A stretch of DNA of 64,000 nucleotides from Angustibacter sp. Root456 (lineage in GTDB: Bacteria; Actinomycetota; Actinomycetes; Actinomycetales; Angustibacteraceae). Shown in pieces: positions 22,980-31,666 of the stretch. The stretch covers positions 126,325 through 190,324 of the forward strand of contig NZ_LMER01000019.1 in the NCBI RefSeq assembly GCF_001426435.1, given 5' to 3'. The position numbers were made by a program, and so were the translations under genes. Below the pieces are notes generated by a model that did no database searches, was not told the origin of the DNA, and saw only the letters and a list, made by a program, of their open reading frames with translations. Numbering within the stretch: the first letter of the stretch is position 1; each line of letters begins with the position of its first letter.

Positions 22980-23753
22980 GTGAGCGGCACCACGCCCTCC
23001 CTCAAGGTCGAGGGACTGACCGTGAGGTACGGCAGCCTGCGGGCGCTGTCGAACGTCTCGTGGCACGTGGATGCGGGGGAGATCCTCGGCATCATCGGGC
23101 CCAACGGCGCCGGTAAGAGCAGCAGCTTCGCCGCCGTCACCAACACCATCCGGCACAGCGGCGAGGCCTGGTTGGAGGGCGCCAGCACCACCGGCGTCTC
23201 CACCCAGCGCCTCGCCAACCGGGGACTGCGTCGCACGTTCCAGCAGAACTCCTTCTACAGCGGCCTCACCGTCCTGGAGAACGCGATGGCGGCGTTCCAG
23301 GTGCAGGGCGCGGCAGGTCTCGCGGCGAGCGTTCTCACGCCGTGGCGGGAGGCCCGGCAGCGGGCCGCCTGCCGCGGCCAGGCCGCAGACCTGCTGCGAG
23401 AGTTCGGAATCGACGCGCGGTACCACGACGTGTTCCCCGACGACATGCCGTACGGGCTGCAACGGACCCTGTCCATCGTGCTGGCGTACGGCGCCGGCGC
23501 CCGGGTGCTGCTCGTCGACGAGCCGGCCGCCGGTGTCGGAGGAGACGACATGCGGTCCTTGGCCGACCTGCTGCGGAACCTACGCGAGCGCGACGTCGCC
23601 GTCGTCCTGATCGAGCACCACATGGACCTCGTCATGGAGGTCGTCGACCGGCTCGTCGTCATCGACCGCGGGGTCCGGATCGCCTACGGCGCACCGGACG
23701 ACGTCCAGCGCGACCCCGCCGTGCTCGAGGCCTACCTGGGGAGGTCGGCATGA
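22980..23753 (+). CDS. ABC transporter ATP-binding protein (LivG type)
   Basis: 257 residues from GTG 22980 (GGAGGTGAG upstream). Walker [10 protein letters not shown]-loop RRTFQQ, Walker B VLLVDEPAAG, H-loop IEHHMD. The signature is PYGLQR, the LivG variant of LSGGQ. The C-terminal BCA_ABC_TP region ends AVLEAYLGR. Energises uptake through LivH/LivM. Stop overlaps the next start (ATGA). Confidence 0.93.
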   Translation: MSGTTPSLKVEGLTVRYGSLRALSNVSWHVDAGEILGIIGPNGAGKSSSFAAVTNTIRHSGEAWLEGASTTGVSTQRLANRGLRRTFQQNSFYSGLTVLENAMAAFQVQGAAGLAASVLTPWREARQRAACRGQAADLLREFGIDARYHDVFPDDMPYGLQRTLSIVLAYGAGARVLLVDEPAAGVGGDDMRSLADLLRNLRERDVAVVLIEHHMDLVMEVVDRLVVIDRGVRIAYGAPDDVQRDPAVLEAYLGRSA

Positions 23754-24478
23754 GCGCGCTGCTCGAGGTCCGTGACCTGCGCGTGCGGTACGGGCACAGC
23801 GTGGCCCTCGACGGCGTCGAGCTCGAGATCGGCGAGGGCGAGCTCGTGGCCGTCGCGGGAGCCAACGGCGCCGGCAAGTCCACGCTCGTCAACGCCGTCG
23901 CCGGCTGGTCACGCGGGCGCGTGTCCGTGACCGGCCAGGTGCTGCTGGACGGTCGCGACATCAGCGCCAGTCCCGCGCACCGCCGCTCGGCCCAGGGTGT
24001 CGTGCTCGTCCCCGAGGGCAAGGGCGTCTTCGAGCAGATGACCGTCGACGAGAACCTCCGCCTGGTGCGCGCGCCGAAGGACGCGGTCGGCAAGCGCTAC
24101 GAGGTCGAGGACGTCTACGGCCTGTTCCCCCAGCTGCGTGACCGAACCGCCGCACGGTGCTCGACGCTCAGCGGTGGCGAGCGGCAGATGGTCGCCATCG
24201 CGCGGGCGCTGCGCGCCGCGCCGCGGCTGCTCATCCTGGACGAGCCGTCCGTCGGACTGGCGCCTCGGCTCGTCGTCGAGGTGCTGCAGCACGTCCGCGA
24301 GCTCGTCCACGGCGGCCTGTCGGTGCTGCTCGTCGAGCAGAACGTGCGCGCGACGCTCGACGTCGCTGACCGCCTCTACCTGCTCGAACAGGGCCACGTG
24401 GCCGGCTCTGGTAGCGCCGACGCCATGCGGGACGACGACCGGATCGCCCGCGCCTACCTCGGAGGGCTGAGCCGATGA
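23750..24478 (+). CDS. ABC transporter ATP-binding protein (LivF type)
   Basis: 242 residues. Walker A GANGAGKST, signature LSGGE, Walker B LLILDEPSVGL, and VEQNVRATLDVADRLYLLEQG, typical of LivF. Forms the second ATPase of the importer. ATG 23750 overlaps the livG stop, and its own stop overlaps livH. Confidence 0.93.
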   Translation: MSALLEVRDLRVRYGHSVALDGVELEIGEGELVAVAGANGAGKSTLVNAVAGWSRGRVSVTGQVLLDGRDISASPAHRRSAQGVVLVPEGKGVFEQMTVDENLRLVRAPKDAVGKRYEVEDVYGLFPQLRDRTAARCSTLSGGERQMVAIARALRAAPRLLILDEPSVGLAPRLVVEVLQHVRELVHGGLSVLLVEQNVRATLDVADRLYLLEQGHVAGSGSADAMRDDDRIARAYLGGLSR

Positions 24479-25329
24479 AGCTGCTCGCCCAACTCGTCAA
24501 CGGCCTGGCGCTCGGCGCCGGCTACGCGCTGCTCGCCGTCGGCTGGACGGTGCTGCTGAGCGCGGCCCGGCTGGTGAACTTCGCGCACGGCCAGCTGTAC
24601 ATGGTCGGCGCCTTCGTCACCTGGTTCGTGATGGCGCACCTCGGCGTGCCGTACCTGCTGGCGGCCGTGATCGCCGTCCTCGTGGTGGCCGCGCTGGGGG
24701 CGCTCATGCAGCTGTCGATGACGCGACTGACGCTCGACCAGAACATCGTCAACCTGATGCTCGTGACGCTGGCGTTCGGCTACCTGCTGCAGGGCGGGGC
24801 GGCTCTGGTGTTCGGGGGCAACCCGCAGGTGATCGACAGCCCGCTGCAGGCGCACACCGTGGCGCTGTCGTCGGCGCGGTTCACCCTGCAGGACGTGCTG
24901 ATCGTCGTCATGGCCTTCGTCATGTACGGCGGCACCGTCTACGTCCTGGGTCGCACCAACCTGGGCCGGGTGGTGCGCGGCGTCGCCGAGGACCCGAAGC
25001 TCGCCCAGCTCTACGGCATCAACGCGGCACGCGTGTACCTGGGGGTGTTCGTGTTCTCCGCCGCGAGCGTCGCCTTGGCCGGGGTCGTCGTGGCTCCGCG
25101 CAGCCCGATCCTCACCTCGATCGGCTTCGAGGAAGTCATCATCACGTTCCTCGTCGTCGTCCTCGGCGGCATCGGCAACCTCAAGGGCGGTCTGGTCGTG
25201 GGTCTCGGGCTCGGGGTGTTCGTGGCGCTGTTCGGCGCGTACGTCTCGCCGGCCTACGCCATGGCCGCCGCGTTCGCGGTGCTGCTCGTCGTCCTCGTCG
25301 TGCGACCTCAGGGGCTGGGTACCCGATGA
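24475..25329 (+). CDS. ABC transporter permease (LivH type)
   Basis: 284-residue inner-membrane permease with about eight hydrophobic helices; opens LLAQLVNGLALGAGYALLAV and carries NFAHGQLYM and GGIGNLKGGLVVGLGLGVF, hallmarks of LivH. Pairs with LivM. Start and stop both overlap neighbours by four bases. Confidence 0.93.
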   Translation: MKLLAQLVNGLALGAGYALLAVGWTVLLSAARLVNFAHGQLYMVGAFVTWFVMAHLGVPYLLAAVIAVLVVAALGALMQLSMTRLTLDQNIVNLMLVTLAFGYLLQGGAALVFGGNPQVIDSPLQAHTVALSSARFTLQDVLIVVMAFVMYGGTVYVLGRTNLGRVVRGVAEDPKLAQLYGINAARVYLGVFVFSAASVALAGVVVAPRSPILTSIGFEEVIITFLVVVLGGIGNLKGGLVVGLGLGVFVALFGAYVSPAYAMAAAFAVLLVVLVVRPQGLGTR

Positions 25330-26447
25330 CCGTCACCTCGTCCGACCACACCGCATCCGGCCAGCCCGTGTCCGCCACCGGCACGCCGGGCGCCATCGGC
25401 GGTCGCCGCCGACTCGGCGGCCCCCTGCGCGCCCTGGGCTGGGTCGCCCTGCTCATCGTCGGCTACCTGCTGCCCACGCTGCTGGGCGGCGGTAACCAGA
25501 TCTACACGACGTTCGTGCTGGTCGCGATCTTCGCGATCATGTCCTACGGCAACGACGTCGTGCTGTCGTACCTGGGGGAGGTGAGCCTGGGGCACACGCT
25601 GTTCTGGGCCGCGGGTGCCTACACGACCGCGATGGTCACCGTGCGGTCCGGCTGGGCGCCGCTCCCGGCGCTGCTGCTGGCGCTCGTGGTGGCCGTGGTC
25701 CTCGCTCTCGTCCTCGGGCTCGCGACGCTGCGCACGCGAGAGTTCGTGTTCTCGCTCGTGACGTACGCCGCCGCGATCATCGGCCTCACCGTGGTGTCGA
25801 GCAGCGACGCGCTCGGCGGGTCGGACGGCCTGGTCGGCGTGCCGCTGCTGACCCTTCCCGCGATGGGTGGACAGTACGTCGTTCGCACCAACGCCGACCT
25901 GTGGCCCATAGCGTTCCTGCTGCTGGTGCTGGTGATCGCGCTGATCGCGCGGTTCCGCCGTTCGCGGCTCGGCGCCACCGCCCTGATGGCGCAGATGAAC
26001 GGCGACCTCGCGACGTCCATGGGCGTCGACGTGCGGCGCACCCGCGTCCTGGTCTTCGTGCTCTCCGCGCCGGTGACGGCCCTCGCCGGCTGGCTGTACG
26101 CCTACCAGCGCAGCTACGTCAGCCCGGACCTGCTGTCGTCCTTCTTCCTGCTGTTCATGCTGACCGCGGTGATCCTGCCTGGACGACGCCAGCTGCTGGG
26201 GCCTCTCGTCGGCGCGGCGCTGCTCACCGGTCAGCAGCAGCTCGCGTCGTTCGGCGGCGACGCCGACAAGATCGTGCTCGGTGGGGTTCTCGCCGCCGTG
26301 CTCCTGCTGTCCCCCAACGGGCTCGTCGGGATCTGGCACGCCCTGGCGCGCCGGGCTCGACGTCGTCCCGGCACCGCCGAGGCTCCTGCCGGGGCCCCGG
26401 CCCCCGAGGCCGCGGCCTCTGCAGACCCCGCCAACCGCACCCACTGA
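25326..26447 (+). CDS. ABC transporter permease (LivM type)
   Basis: 373 residues, about nine hydrophobic helices. GEVSLGHTLFWAAGAYT and the loop MNGDLATSMGVDVRRTRVL are LivM signatures. The Ala/Pro-rich C-terminal tail is cytoplasmic. Completes the importer. The next gene starts after 13 bp with its own SD (GGAGGG). Confidence 0.93.
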   Translation: MTVTSSDHTASGQPVSATGTPGAIGGRRRLGGPLRALGWVALLIVGYLLPTLLGGGNQIYTTFVLVAIFAIMSYGNDVVLSYLGEVSLGHTLFWAAGAYTTAMVTVRSGWAPLPALLLALVVAVVLALVLGLATLRTREFVFSLVTYAAAIIGLTVVSSSDALGGSDGLVGVPLLTLPAMGGQYVVRTNADLWPIAFLLLVLVIALIARFRRSRLGATALMAQMNGDLATSMGVDVRRTRVLVFVLSAPVTALAGWLYAYQRSYVSPDLLSSFFLLFMLTAVILPGRRQLLGPLVGAALLTGQQQLASFGGDADKIVLGGVLAAVLLLSPNGLVGIWHALARRARRRPGTAEAPAGAPAPEAAASADPANRTH

Positions 26448-26460
26448 TTGGAGGGCGGAC

Positions 26461-27645
26461 GTGTCCGTCATCTGGGAACCCGAGCTCGACGACTCCGGCC
26501 GCACGTGGCGCGAGCGTGCCCGCAGCCTGTCCGCGGAGTACTTCGCCCCGCTCGCCGAGGAGCTCGACCGCGAGCAGCGCTACCCCTGGGAGAGCGTGAA
26601 GGTGCTCACCGAGCACGGCCTGGCCGGCCTGTTCGTCGGCACCGAGTACGGCGGCCAGGGGGCCAGCTTCGAGACCACCTGCGCCGTCATCGAGGAGGTC
26701 TCACGGGCGTGCGCGTCCACCGGGGCGATCCTCACGGCGTACGCGCTGGGCGGCACGCCGCTGGTGCTGGCGGGCACCGACGAGCAGAAGCGCACCTACC
26801 TGGGCGGTATGGCCCAGGGCCGCGCGGTCAGCTTCGCCCTCACCGAGGTGGGCGCCGGCAGCGACGCCGCACGGATCCGGACCACCGCCGAGCGCGAGGG
26901 CGACGGCTGGCGGATCCGCGGCGAGAAGATCTACATCGGCAACGGCGGCGCCTCGCAGCACTACGTGGTGTTCGCGCTCACCGACCCCGCCGCGGGCACC
27001 CGCGGCATCACCGCGTTCATGGTCGACAAGGACGCCGACGGCGTCACGATCGACCGGTACGAGGACAAGATGGGGATCCGCGGCACGCAGACCAGCAACC
27101 TCAAGCTCGACACCGTCGTGCGGGACGAGGACGTGCTCGGCGAGCTGAACCGCGGCATGAAGCTCGCCATGCTCACGCTCAACGCCGGCCGGATCAGCGT
27201 CGCCGCGCAGTCGATGGGCGTCGGCCTCGCGGGGTACGACCTGGCCAGCCGCGAGGCCACCCGTCGCCAGACCTTCGGCACCCCGATCATCGACAACCAG
27301 GGCATCTCGTTCCCCCTGGCCGACATCGCGACCGGCCTGACCGCGGCACGGATGATCACCTTCCAGGCGGCCCGTACCTACCAGGAGGGCGGCGACGTCT
27401 CCGTCCTCGGAGCGATGGCCAAGCTCTACGCCAGCGAGGTGGCGCACCGGGCGGTCGACACCGCCGTCCAGGTGTACGGCGGCGACGGGTTCTGCAAGCC
27501 GTGCCCCGCGGAGCGGCTGTACCGCGACCAGCGCATCCTCGAGATCTACGAGGGCACCTCCGAGATCCAGCGTCTCGTGCTCGGCCGCGCGATCAAGGCC
27601 GAGGCGCAGGCAGCGGCGAAGGCGGCCGGCGAGGTGGAGGCGTGA
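26461..27645 (+). CDS. Acyl-CoA dehydrogenase
   Basis: 394 residues from GTG 26461. FAD flavoprotein that introduces an alpha,beta double bond in an acyl-CoA. FALTEVGAGSDAARIRTTA (FAD/substrate loop), KMGIRGTQTSNL, RQTFGTPIIDNQGI, VQVYGGDGF and the catalytic Glu in IYEGTSEIQR are all present, as in short-chain type dehydrogenases. First catabolic gene after the importer; its stop overlaps the cyclase start. Confidence 0.94.
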   Translation: MSVIWEPELDDSGRTWRERARSLSAEYFAPLAEELDREQRYPWESVKVLTEHGLAGLFVGTEYGGQGASFETTCAVIEEVSRACASTGAILTAYALGGTPLVLAGTDEQKRTYLGGMAQGRAVSFALTEVGAGSDAARIRTTAEREGDGWRIRGEKIYIGNGGASQHYVVFALTDPAAGTRGITAFMVDKDADGVTIDRYEDKMGIRGTQTSNLKLDTVVRDEDVLGELNRGMKLAMLTLNAGRISVAAQSMGVGLAGYDLASREATRRQTFGTPIIDNQGISFPLADIATGLTAARMITFQAARTYQEGGDVSVLGAMAKLYASEVAHRAVDTAVQVYGGDGFCKPCPAERLYRDQRILEIYEGTSEIQRLVLGRAIKAEAQAAAKAAGEVEA

Positions 27646-28466
27646 CCCACGCGTCCTGGTCGCTCGACGTGCCGTGGCCGGCTGCCGGTCGCCAGCGGGT
27701 CTACGACCTCGCGCAGCAGATGTACACGGGCATCCCGCACCACCCGAACCACCCGCCGTACGGGTTCACGCTGACCAAGCAGCACGGCGAGGTCATGTAC
27801 CCGGACGGCGTCTCCGCGGCCTCCGAGATGATCACCACCGGCGGCCACGTGGGGACGCACGTCGACGGTCTGGCCCACGTCTCGCGGCTCGGGCAGGTGT
27901 ACGGCGGCGTCGACATCACGAAGAACCAGTCGTACTCCGAGGGCATGAAGGAGGTGTCGGTGCACGAGCTCGCGCCGTTCTTCGCGCGCGGGCACCTCGT
28001 CGACGCCACGGTCGCGCTCGGCCGGCCGCTGACTGCGCAGGACGGCGTCGACGCGGACCTGCTCGAGGCGTGGTTCAGCGAGCACGAGCGTCCCGAGCCC
28101 GGGTCGGTCGTCCTGGTGCGCACCGGCTGGGACCAGCACTGGTCCGACAACGCGACGTACCTCGGCACCAACGACGGCGCGCCGGGCGTCGTCCTGTCGG
28201 GCGCGCGCTGGCTCACCGACCACGGCGTCGTGGCGACCGGCGCGGACACCGTGGCCTACGAGCGGATGCCCATGCCGAGCATCGAGGTGCACTGCCACCT
28301 GCTCGTCGAGAACGGGGTCCCCATCATGGAGGCCATGAACCTGGCCCCGATCGCTCGTGACGAGGTGTGGGAGTTCTTCTTCACCGCCTCGCCTCTGCCC
28401 ATCCGCGGCGGCACCGGCTCGCCGATCCGCCCGCTCGCGCTCGTCCCCGAGGAGGCGCAGGCATGA
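27642..28466 (+). CDS. Metal-dependent cyclase-family hydrolase
   Basis: 274 residues from GTG 27642. PF04199-type protein (kynurenine formamidase, isatin hydrolase and 'cyclase' relatives) with the metal-binding signature HVGTHVDGLAHV and a second metal region ERMPMPSIEVHCHLL. Such enzymes hydrolyse C-N or C-C/lactone bonds using Zn or Mn. Within this operon a ring-opening or lactone/amide hydrolysis step is a reasonable inference. Overlaps both neighbours by four bases. Confidence 0.88.
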   Translation: MTHASWSLDVPWPAAGRQRVYDLAQQMYTGIPHHPNHPPYGFTLTKQHGEVMYPDGVSAASEMITTGGHVGTHVDGLAHVSRLGQVYGGVDITKNQSYSEGMKEVSVHELAPFFARGHLVDATVALGRPLTAQDGVDADLLEAWFSEHERPEPGSVVLVRTGWDQHWSDNATYLGTNDGAPGVVLSGARWLTDHGVVATGADTVAYERMPMPSIEVHCHLLVENGVPIMEAMNLAPIARDEVWEFFFTASPLPIRGGTGSPIRPLALVPEEAQA

Positions 28467-29095
28467 GCTCCCCGCTGTCGCGGTCCGGCTCCGGCCCGGG
28501 CCAGCGCGAGATCCTCGAGGCGGCCGCGATCGCCTTCACCCGCAGCGGTTTCGCGGCCACGACGATCGACGACATCGCCGACCTGCTCAAGGCCACCAAG
28601 GGTCGGGTCTACCACTACTACCGGGCCAAGGCCGACATCTTCCTCGACGTCGTGCTGACCGGCATGGAGGAGATGATCGCCGGCGCCCAGCCGATCGCGG
28701 TCGCCGCAGACGTCGAGCCGGAGAGCCGCCTGTGGCGCATGGCCCACCACCACGCCGGGCTGATGATGACCCGCAACTCCTTCCAGCGGGTCGCCGTGCA
28801 GGCCGTGGAGATGCACCGGCTCAGCGAGGCGCCCGCGCAGGCGCAAGCCCTCGAGAAGGTGATCGCCATGCGCGACCAGTACGAGCAGCTCTTCGCCGAC
28901 GTGATCGAGGAGGGCAAGCAGAAGGGCGTCTTCCGGGACGTCGACAGCCGCCTCGCCACCAAGCCGGCACTCGGCGCCCTGAACTGGATCAGCCTCTGGT
29001 ACGACCCCGACCGCGGCGACTGGTCGACGGTGCAGCGGGTCGCCAGCGAGTACGCCGACTTCATCGTCAACGGACTGCGAAGGAGCCGGGCATGA
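28463..29095 (+). CDS. TetR-family transcriptional regulator
   Basis: 210 residues. N-terminal TetR helix-turn-helix (REILEAAAIAFTRSGFAATTIDDIADLLKATKGRVYHYY region), and a helical ligand domain with FadR/PaaR-like character (VIEEGKQKGVFRDVD). It sits inside the operon, so it probably senses an acyl-CoA intermediate and represses this operon and the divergent crotonases. The CATAC-N6-GTATG palindrome at 21498 is the best site candidate. Confidence 0.92.
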   Translation: MSSPLSRSGSGPGQREILEAAAIAFTRSGFAATTIDDIADLLKATKGRVYHYYRAKADIFLDVVLTGMEEMIAGAQPIAVAADVEPESRLWRMAHHHAGLMMTRNSFQRVAVQAVEMHRLSEAPAQAQALEKVIAMRDQYEQLFADVIEEGKQKGVFRDVDSRLATKPALGALNWISLWYDPDRGDWSTVQRVASEYADFIVNGLRRSRA

Positions 29096-30423
29096 GCACC
29101 GGGACGCCGTACAGCGAGCGGTACTGGGACCACGTCGAGACGCTGGACCGCGAGCAGCTCGCGGCGCAGCAGCTGACCGCGTTGCAGCGCCAGCTCGCGC
29201 AGGTGGGCCAGCGCAGCTCCTTCTACCGCGAGCAGTGGGCCGGGTTGGGTTTCGAGCCCGGTGACCTGAGGTCGCTCGAGGACCTGCGGGCGCTGCCCAT
29301 GGTGAGCAAGGCCGACTACGTGCGCAGCCTCGACCAGGACCCGCCGTGGGGCTCGATGGCCGCGGCCGAGCCACGAGACCGCCGACGCGTGCACTTCTCG
29401 TCAGGGACGACGGGCCGGCCCACCCCCGTGCTCTGGACCCAGTACGACCTCGACCGCTGGGCGGACCTGTACGCGCGCTCGGCTTACAGCCAGGGCGTGC
29501 GCGACAACGACGTGTACCAGTGCCTCTTCGGGTACGCCTGGTTCGTCGGCGGCCTCGGCGCGACTGCCGGCTACGAGCGGATCGGCGCCACCGTGCTGCC
29601 AGGCGGCTCGAGCGAGACCGAGCGGCAGATCGACACGATCTTCCGCTACGGCACCACCGCGATCAGCGGCACGCCGTCGTTCATGCTGCACCTTGCCGAG
29701 ACCGCCGAGGCGCTCGGCACGCCGCTCACCGGCTCGTCCGTGAGCCGCATCCAGGTGGGCGGCGAGCCAGGGGCCGGCGTGCCTGCGACTCGGGCGCACA
29801 TCGAGCAGCGGTGGGGCGCCAAGTGCTTCGACGGCTACGGCAGCCTGGAGTTCCAGCCCATCGCGTGGGAGTGCGAGAGCCAACAGGGCGGCCACCTCGC
29901 GGAGGACTTCGCGTACGCCGAGGTCGTCGACGCCGAGACGCACGAGCCGGTGCCGGACGGCACGCCCGGCGTCCTGGTGCTGACCCACCTCGACAAGCAG
30001 GCGACGCCGCTCGTGCGCTGGTGGACCGGTGACGTCGTCGTCCGCGACAGCACGCGCTGCGAGTGCGGTCGCACCCTGGCCCGGCTGCCCGGGGGAGTGG
30101 TGGGCCGCGCTGACGACATGCTCGTCGTCCGCGGCGTGAACCTGTTCCCCAGCGCGGTGGAGCAGGTCGTGCGCCGCACCGAGGGCACCACCGGCGAGTA
30201 CCTCATCGTCCTCGACGACGACGTGACCGACGGCGTGACGGGCTACCTGACGGGCATCAAGCTGCGCGTCGAGATCGAGCCCGGCTGCACCCGGGACGTC
30301 GCGCACGAGCTCGCGGCGGCCGTGCGCGCCGAGCTCACGGTCCGCTGCCTCGTCGAGGTGGCGCCAGCCGGCTCGCTGCCGCGCAGCACGCACAAGAGCA
30401 AGCGGGTCGTGACGGTGAGCTGA
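29092..30423 (+). CDS. PaaK-like acyl-CoA ligase (AMP-forming)
   Basis: 443 residues, the size of phenylacetate-CoA ligases and shorter than FadD proteins. N-terminal SERYWDHVETLDREQL, P-loop motif VHFSSGTTGRPTPVLWT, FDGYGSLEFQPIAWEC, the hinge block TGDVVVR, and a C-terminal AMP-binding_C_2 domain starting VVRGVNLFPSAVEQVV. Cys/His residues near CECGR may bind metal as in other PaaK proteins. It would activate the imported carboxylic acid. The exact acid cannot be read from sequence. Confidence 0.9.
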   Translation: MSTGTPYSERYWDHVETLDREQLAAQQLTALQRQLAQVGQRSSFYREQWAGLGFEPGDLRSLEDLRALPMVSKADYVRSLDQDPPWGSMAAAEPRDRRRVHFSSGTTGRPTPVLWTQYDLDRWADLYARSAYSQGVRDNDVYQCLFGYAWFVGGLGATAGYERIGATVLPGGSSETERQIDTIFRYGTTAISGTPSFMLHLAETAEALGTPLTGSSVSRIQVGGEPGAGVPATRAHIEQRWGAKCFDGYGSLEFQPIAWECESQQGGHLAEDFAYAEVVDAETHEPVPDGTPGVLVLTHLDKQATPLVRWWTGDVVVRDSTRCECGRTLARLPGGVVGRADDMLVVRGVNLFPSAVEQVVRRTEGTTGEYLIVLDDDVTDGVTGYLTGIKLRVEIEPGCTRDVAHELAAAVRAELTVRCLVEVAPAGSLPRSTHKSKRVVTVS

Positions 30424-30487
30424 GAGACCCGCGCCACTCCCGCACGACACCAGGACCAGCACAGAGCACCAGGAGACGGAGACCGAG

Positions 30488-31666
30488 ATGACCAGAGAAG
30501 CCTTCCTCGTGGGTGGCGTCCGCACGCCCCACGGCCGCTACGGCGGGTCGCTGCGCGACGTTCGGGTGGTCGAGCTCGGCGGTCTCGCCGGTGAGGCGGC
30601 GCTCGAGCGCGCGGGCCTGCCAGGTGACGCGGTCGACGAGACGATCGTCAGCAACTGCCGGCAGGCCGGCAACGGCCCCAACCCCGGCCGGCAGATCTCG
30701 CTGCGAGCCGGTGTGGCACAGCACGTCCCCGCGCAGACGATCAACATGGCGTGCGCGTCGGGCCTGAAGACCGTGCAGCTGGCCCGCCAGTCGGTGCTGT
30801 CCGGCGAGGCCGACGCGGTGCTCGCCATCGCGGCCGAGAGCATGAGCACGATGCCCTTCATCGCGCCCTACTCGTTGCGGTGGGACGGCGCCCGGCGCGG
30901 TGACATCACGCTGGCCGACGGGTGGAAGGACGGCGGAACCGACCCGATCTGCGGGCTGAACATGGGTCAGACCGCGGAGAAGGTGGCCCAGAAGTTCGGC
31001 GTCTCGCGCGAGGCCCAGGACGCGTGGTCGGTGCGCAGCCACCAGCGGCTGCTGCGCGCGTGGGAGGAGGGCCGCTTCGCCCACGAGGTCGTGCCGGTCT
31101 CGACCGACGACGGCAGCCTCGACCAGGACGAGACCGTCCGCCGCGACACCGACCTCGAGCGGATGGCCCGGCTGCGGCCGGCGTTCCAGCAGGACGGCAC
31201 CGTCACGGCCGGCAACTCCAGCCAGATGGCCGACGGCGCAGCGGCTCTCGTCGTGGCGAGCGGCGAGGCGGTCGAGCGCCACGGGCTGGTGCCCCGCGCT
31301 CGGATGCTGTCGTTCGCGGCCGTCGGCGTCGACCCCAGCATGATGGGCATCGGGCCGACGCACGCGATCCCGCTCGCGCTGGAGCGGGCCGGCCTCGATG
31401 TGGGCGCGGTCGACGTGTTCGAGATCAACGAGGCGTTCGCCGCGCAGATCGTGCAGAACGTCACCGAGCTCGGGTTGGACGAGGAGCGGGTCAACGTCAA
31501 CGGCGGCGGCATCGCGCTCGGCCACCCCACCGGCCAGAGCGGCCTGCGCATCGTGGTGTCGCTGATGAACGAGCTCGAGCGCCGGGGCGCGCGCTACGGC
31601 GTCGCGAGCCTGTGCGTCGGCGGAGGGCAGGGCGTCGCCGCGGTGATCGAGAGGGTGCAGGCGTGA
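30488..31666 (+). CDS. Acetyl-CoA acyltransferase (thiolase)
   Basis: 392 residues from ATG 30488 with GGAGACGGAGA upstream. Degradative thiolase: nucleophilic Cys in NMACASGLKT, His in GGGIALGHPTGQSG, second Cys in ASLCVGGGQG. Cleaves 3-ketoacyl-CoA to acetyl-CoA (or succinyl/propionyl-CoA) and a shortened acyl-CoA. It follows the only sizeable gap in the operon (64 bp, 30424-30487), where an internal promoter could exist, though I see no convincing one. Overlaps the next gene. Confidence 0.94.
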   Translation: MTREAFLVGGVRTPHGRYGGSLRDVRVVELGGLAGEAALERAGLPGDAVDETIVSNCRQAGNGPNPGRQISLRAGVAQHVPAQTINMACASGLKTVQLARQSVLSGEADAVLAIAAESMSTMPFIAPYSLRWDGARRGDITLADGWKDGGTDPICGLNMGQTAEKVAQKFGVSREAQDAWSVRSHQRLLRAWEEGRFAHEVVPVSTDDGSLDQDETVRRDTDLERMARLRPAFQQDGTVTAGNSSQMADGAAALVVASGEAVERHGLVPRARMLSFAAVGVDPSMMGIGPTHAIPLALERAGLDVGAVDVFEINEAFAAQIVQNVTELGLDEERVNVNGGGIALGHPTGQSGLRIVVSLMNELERRGARYGVASLCVGGGQGVAAVIERVQA

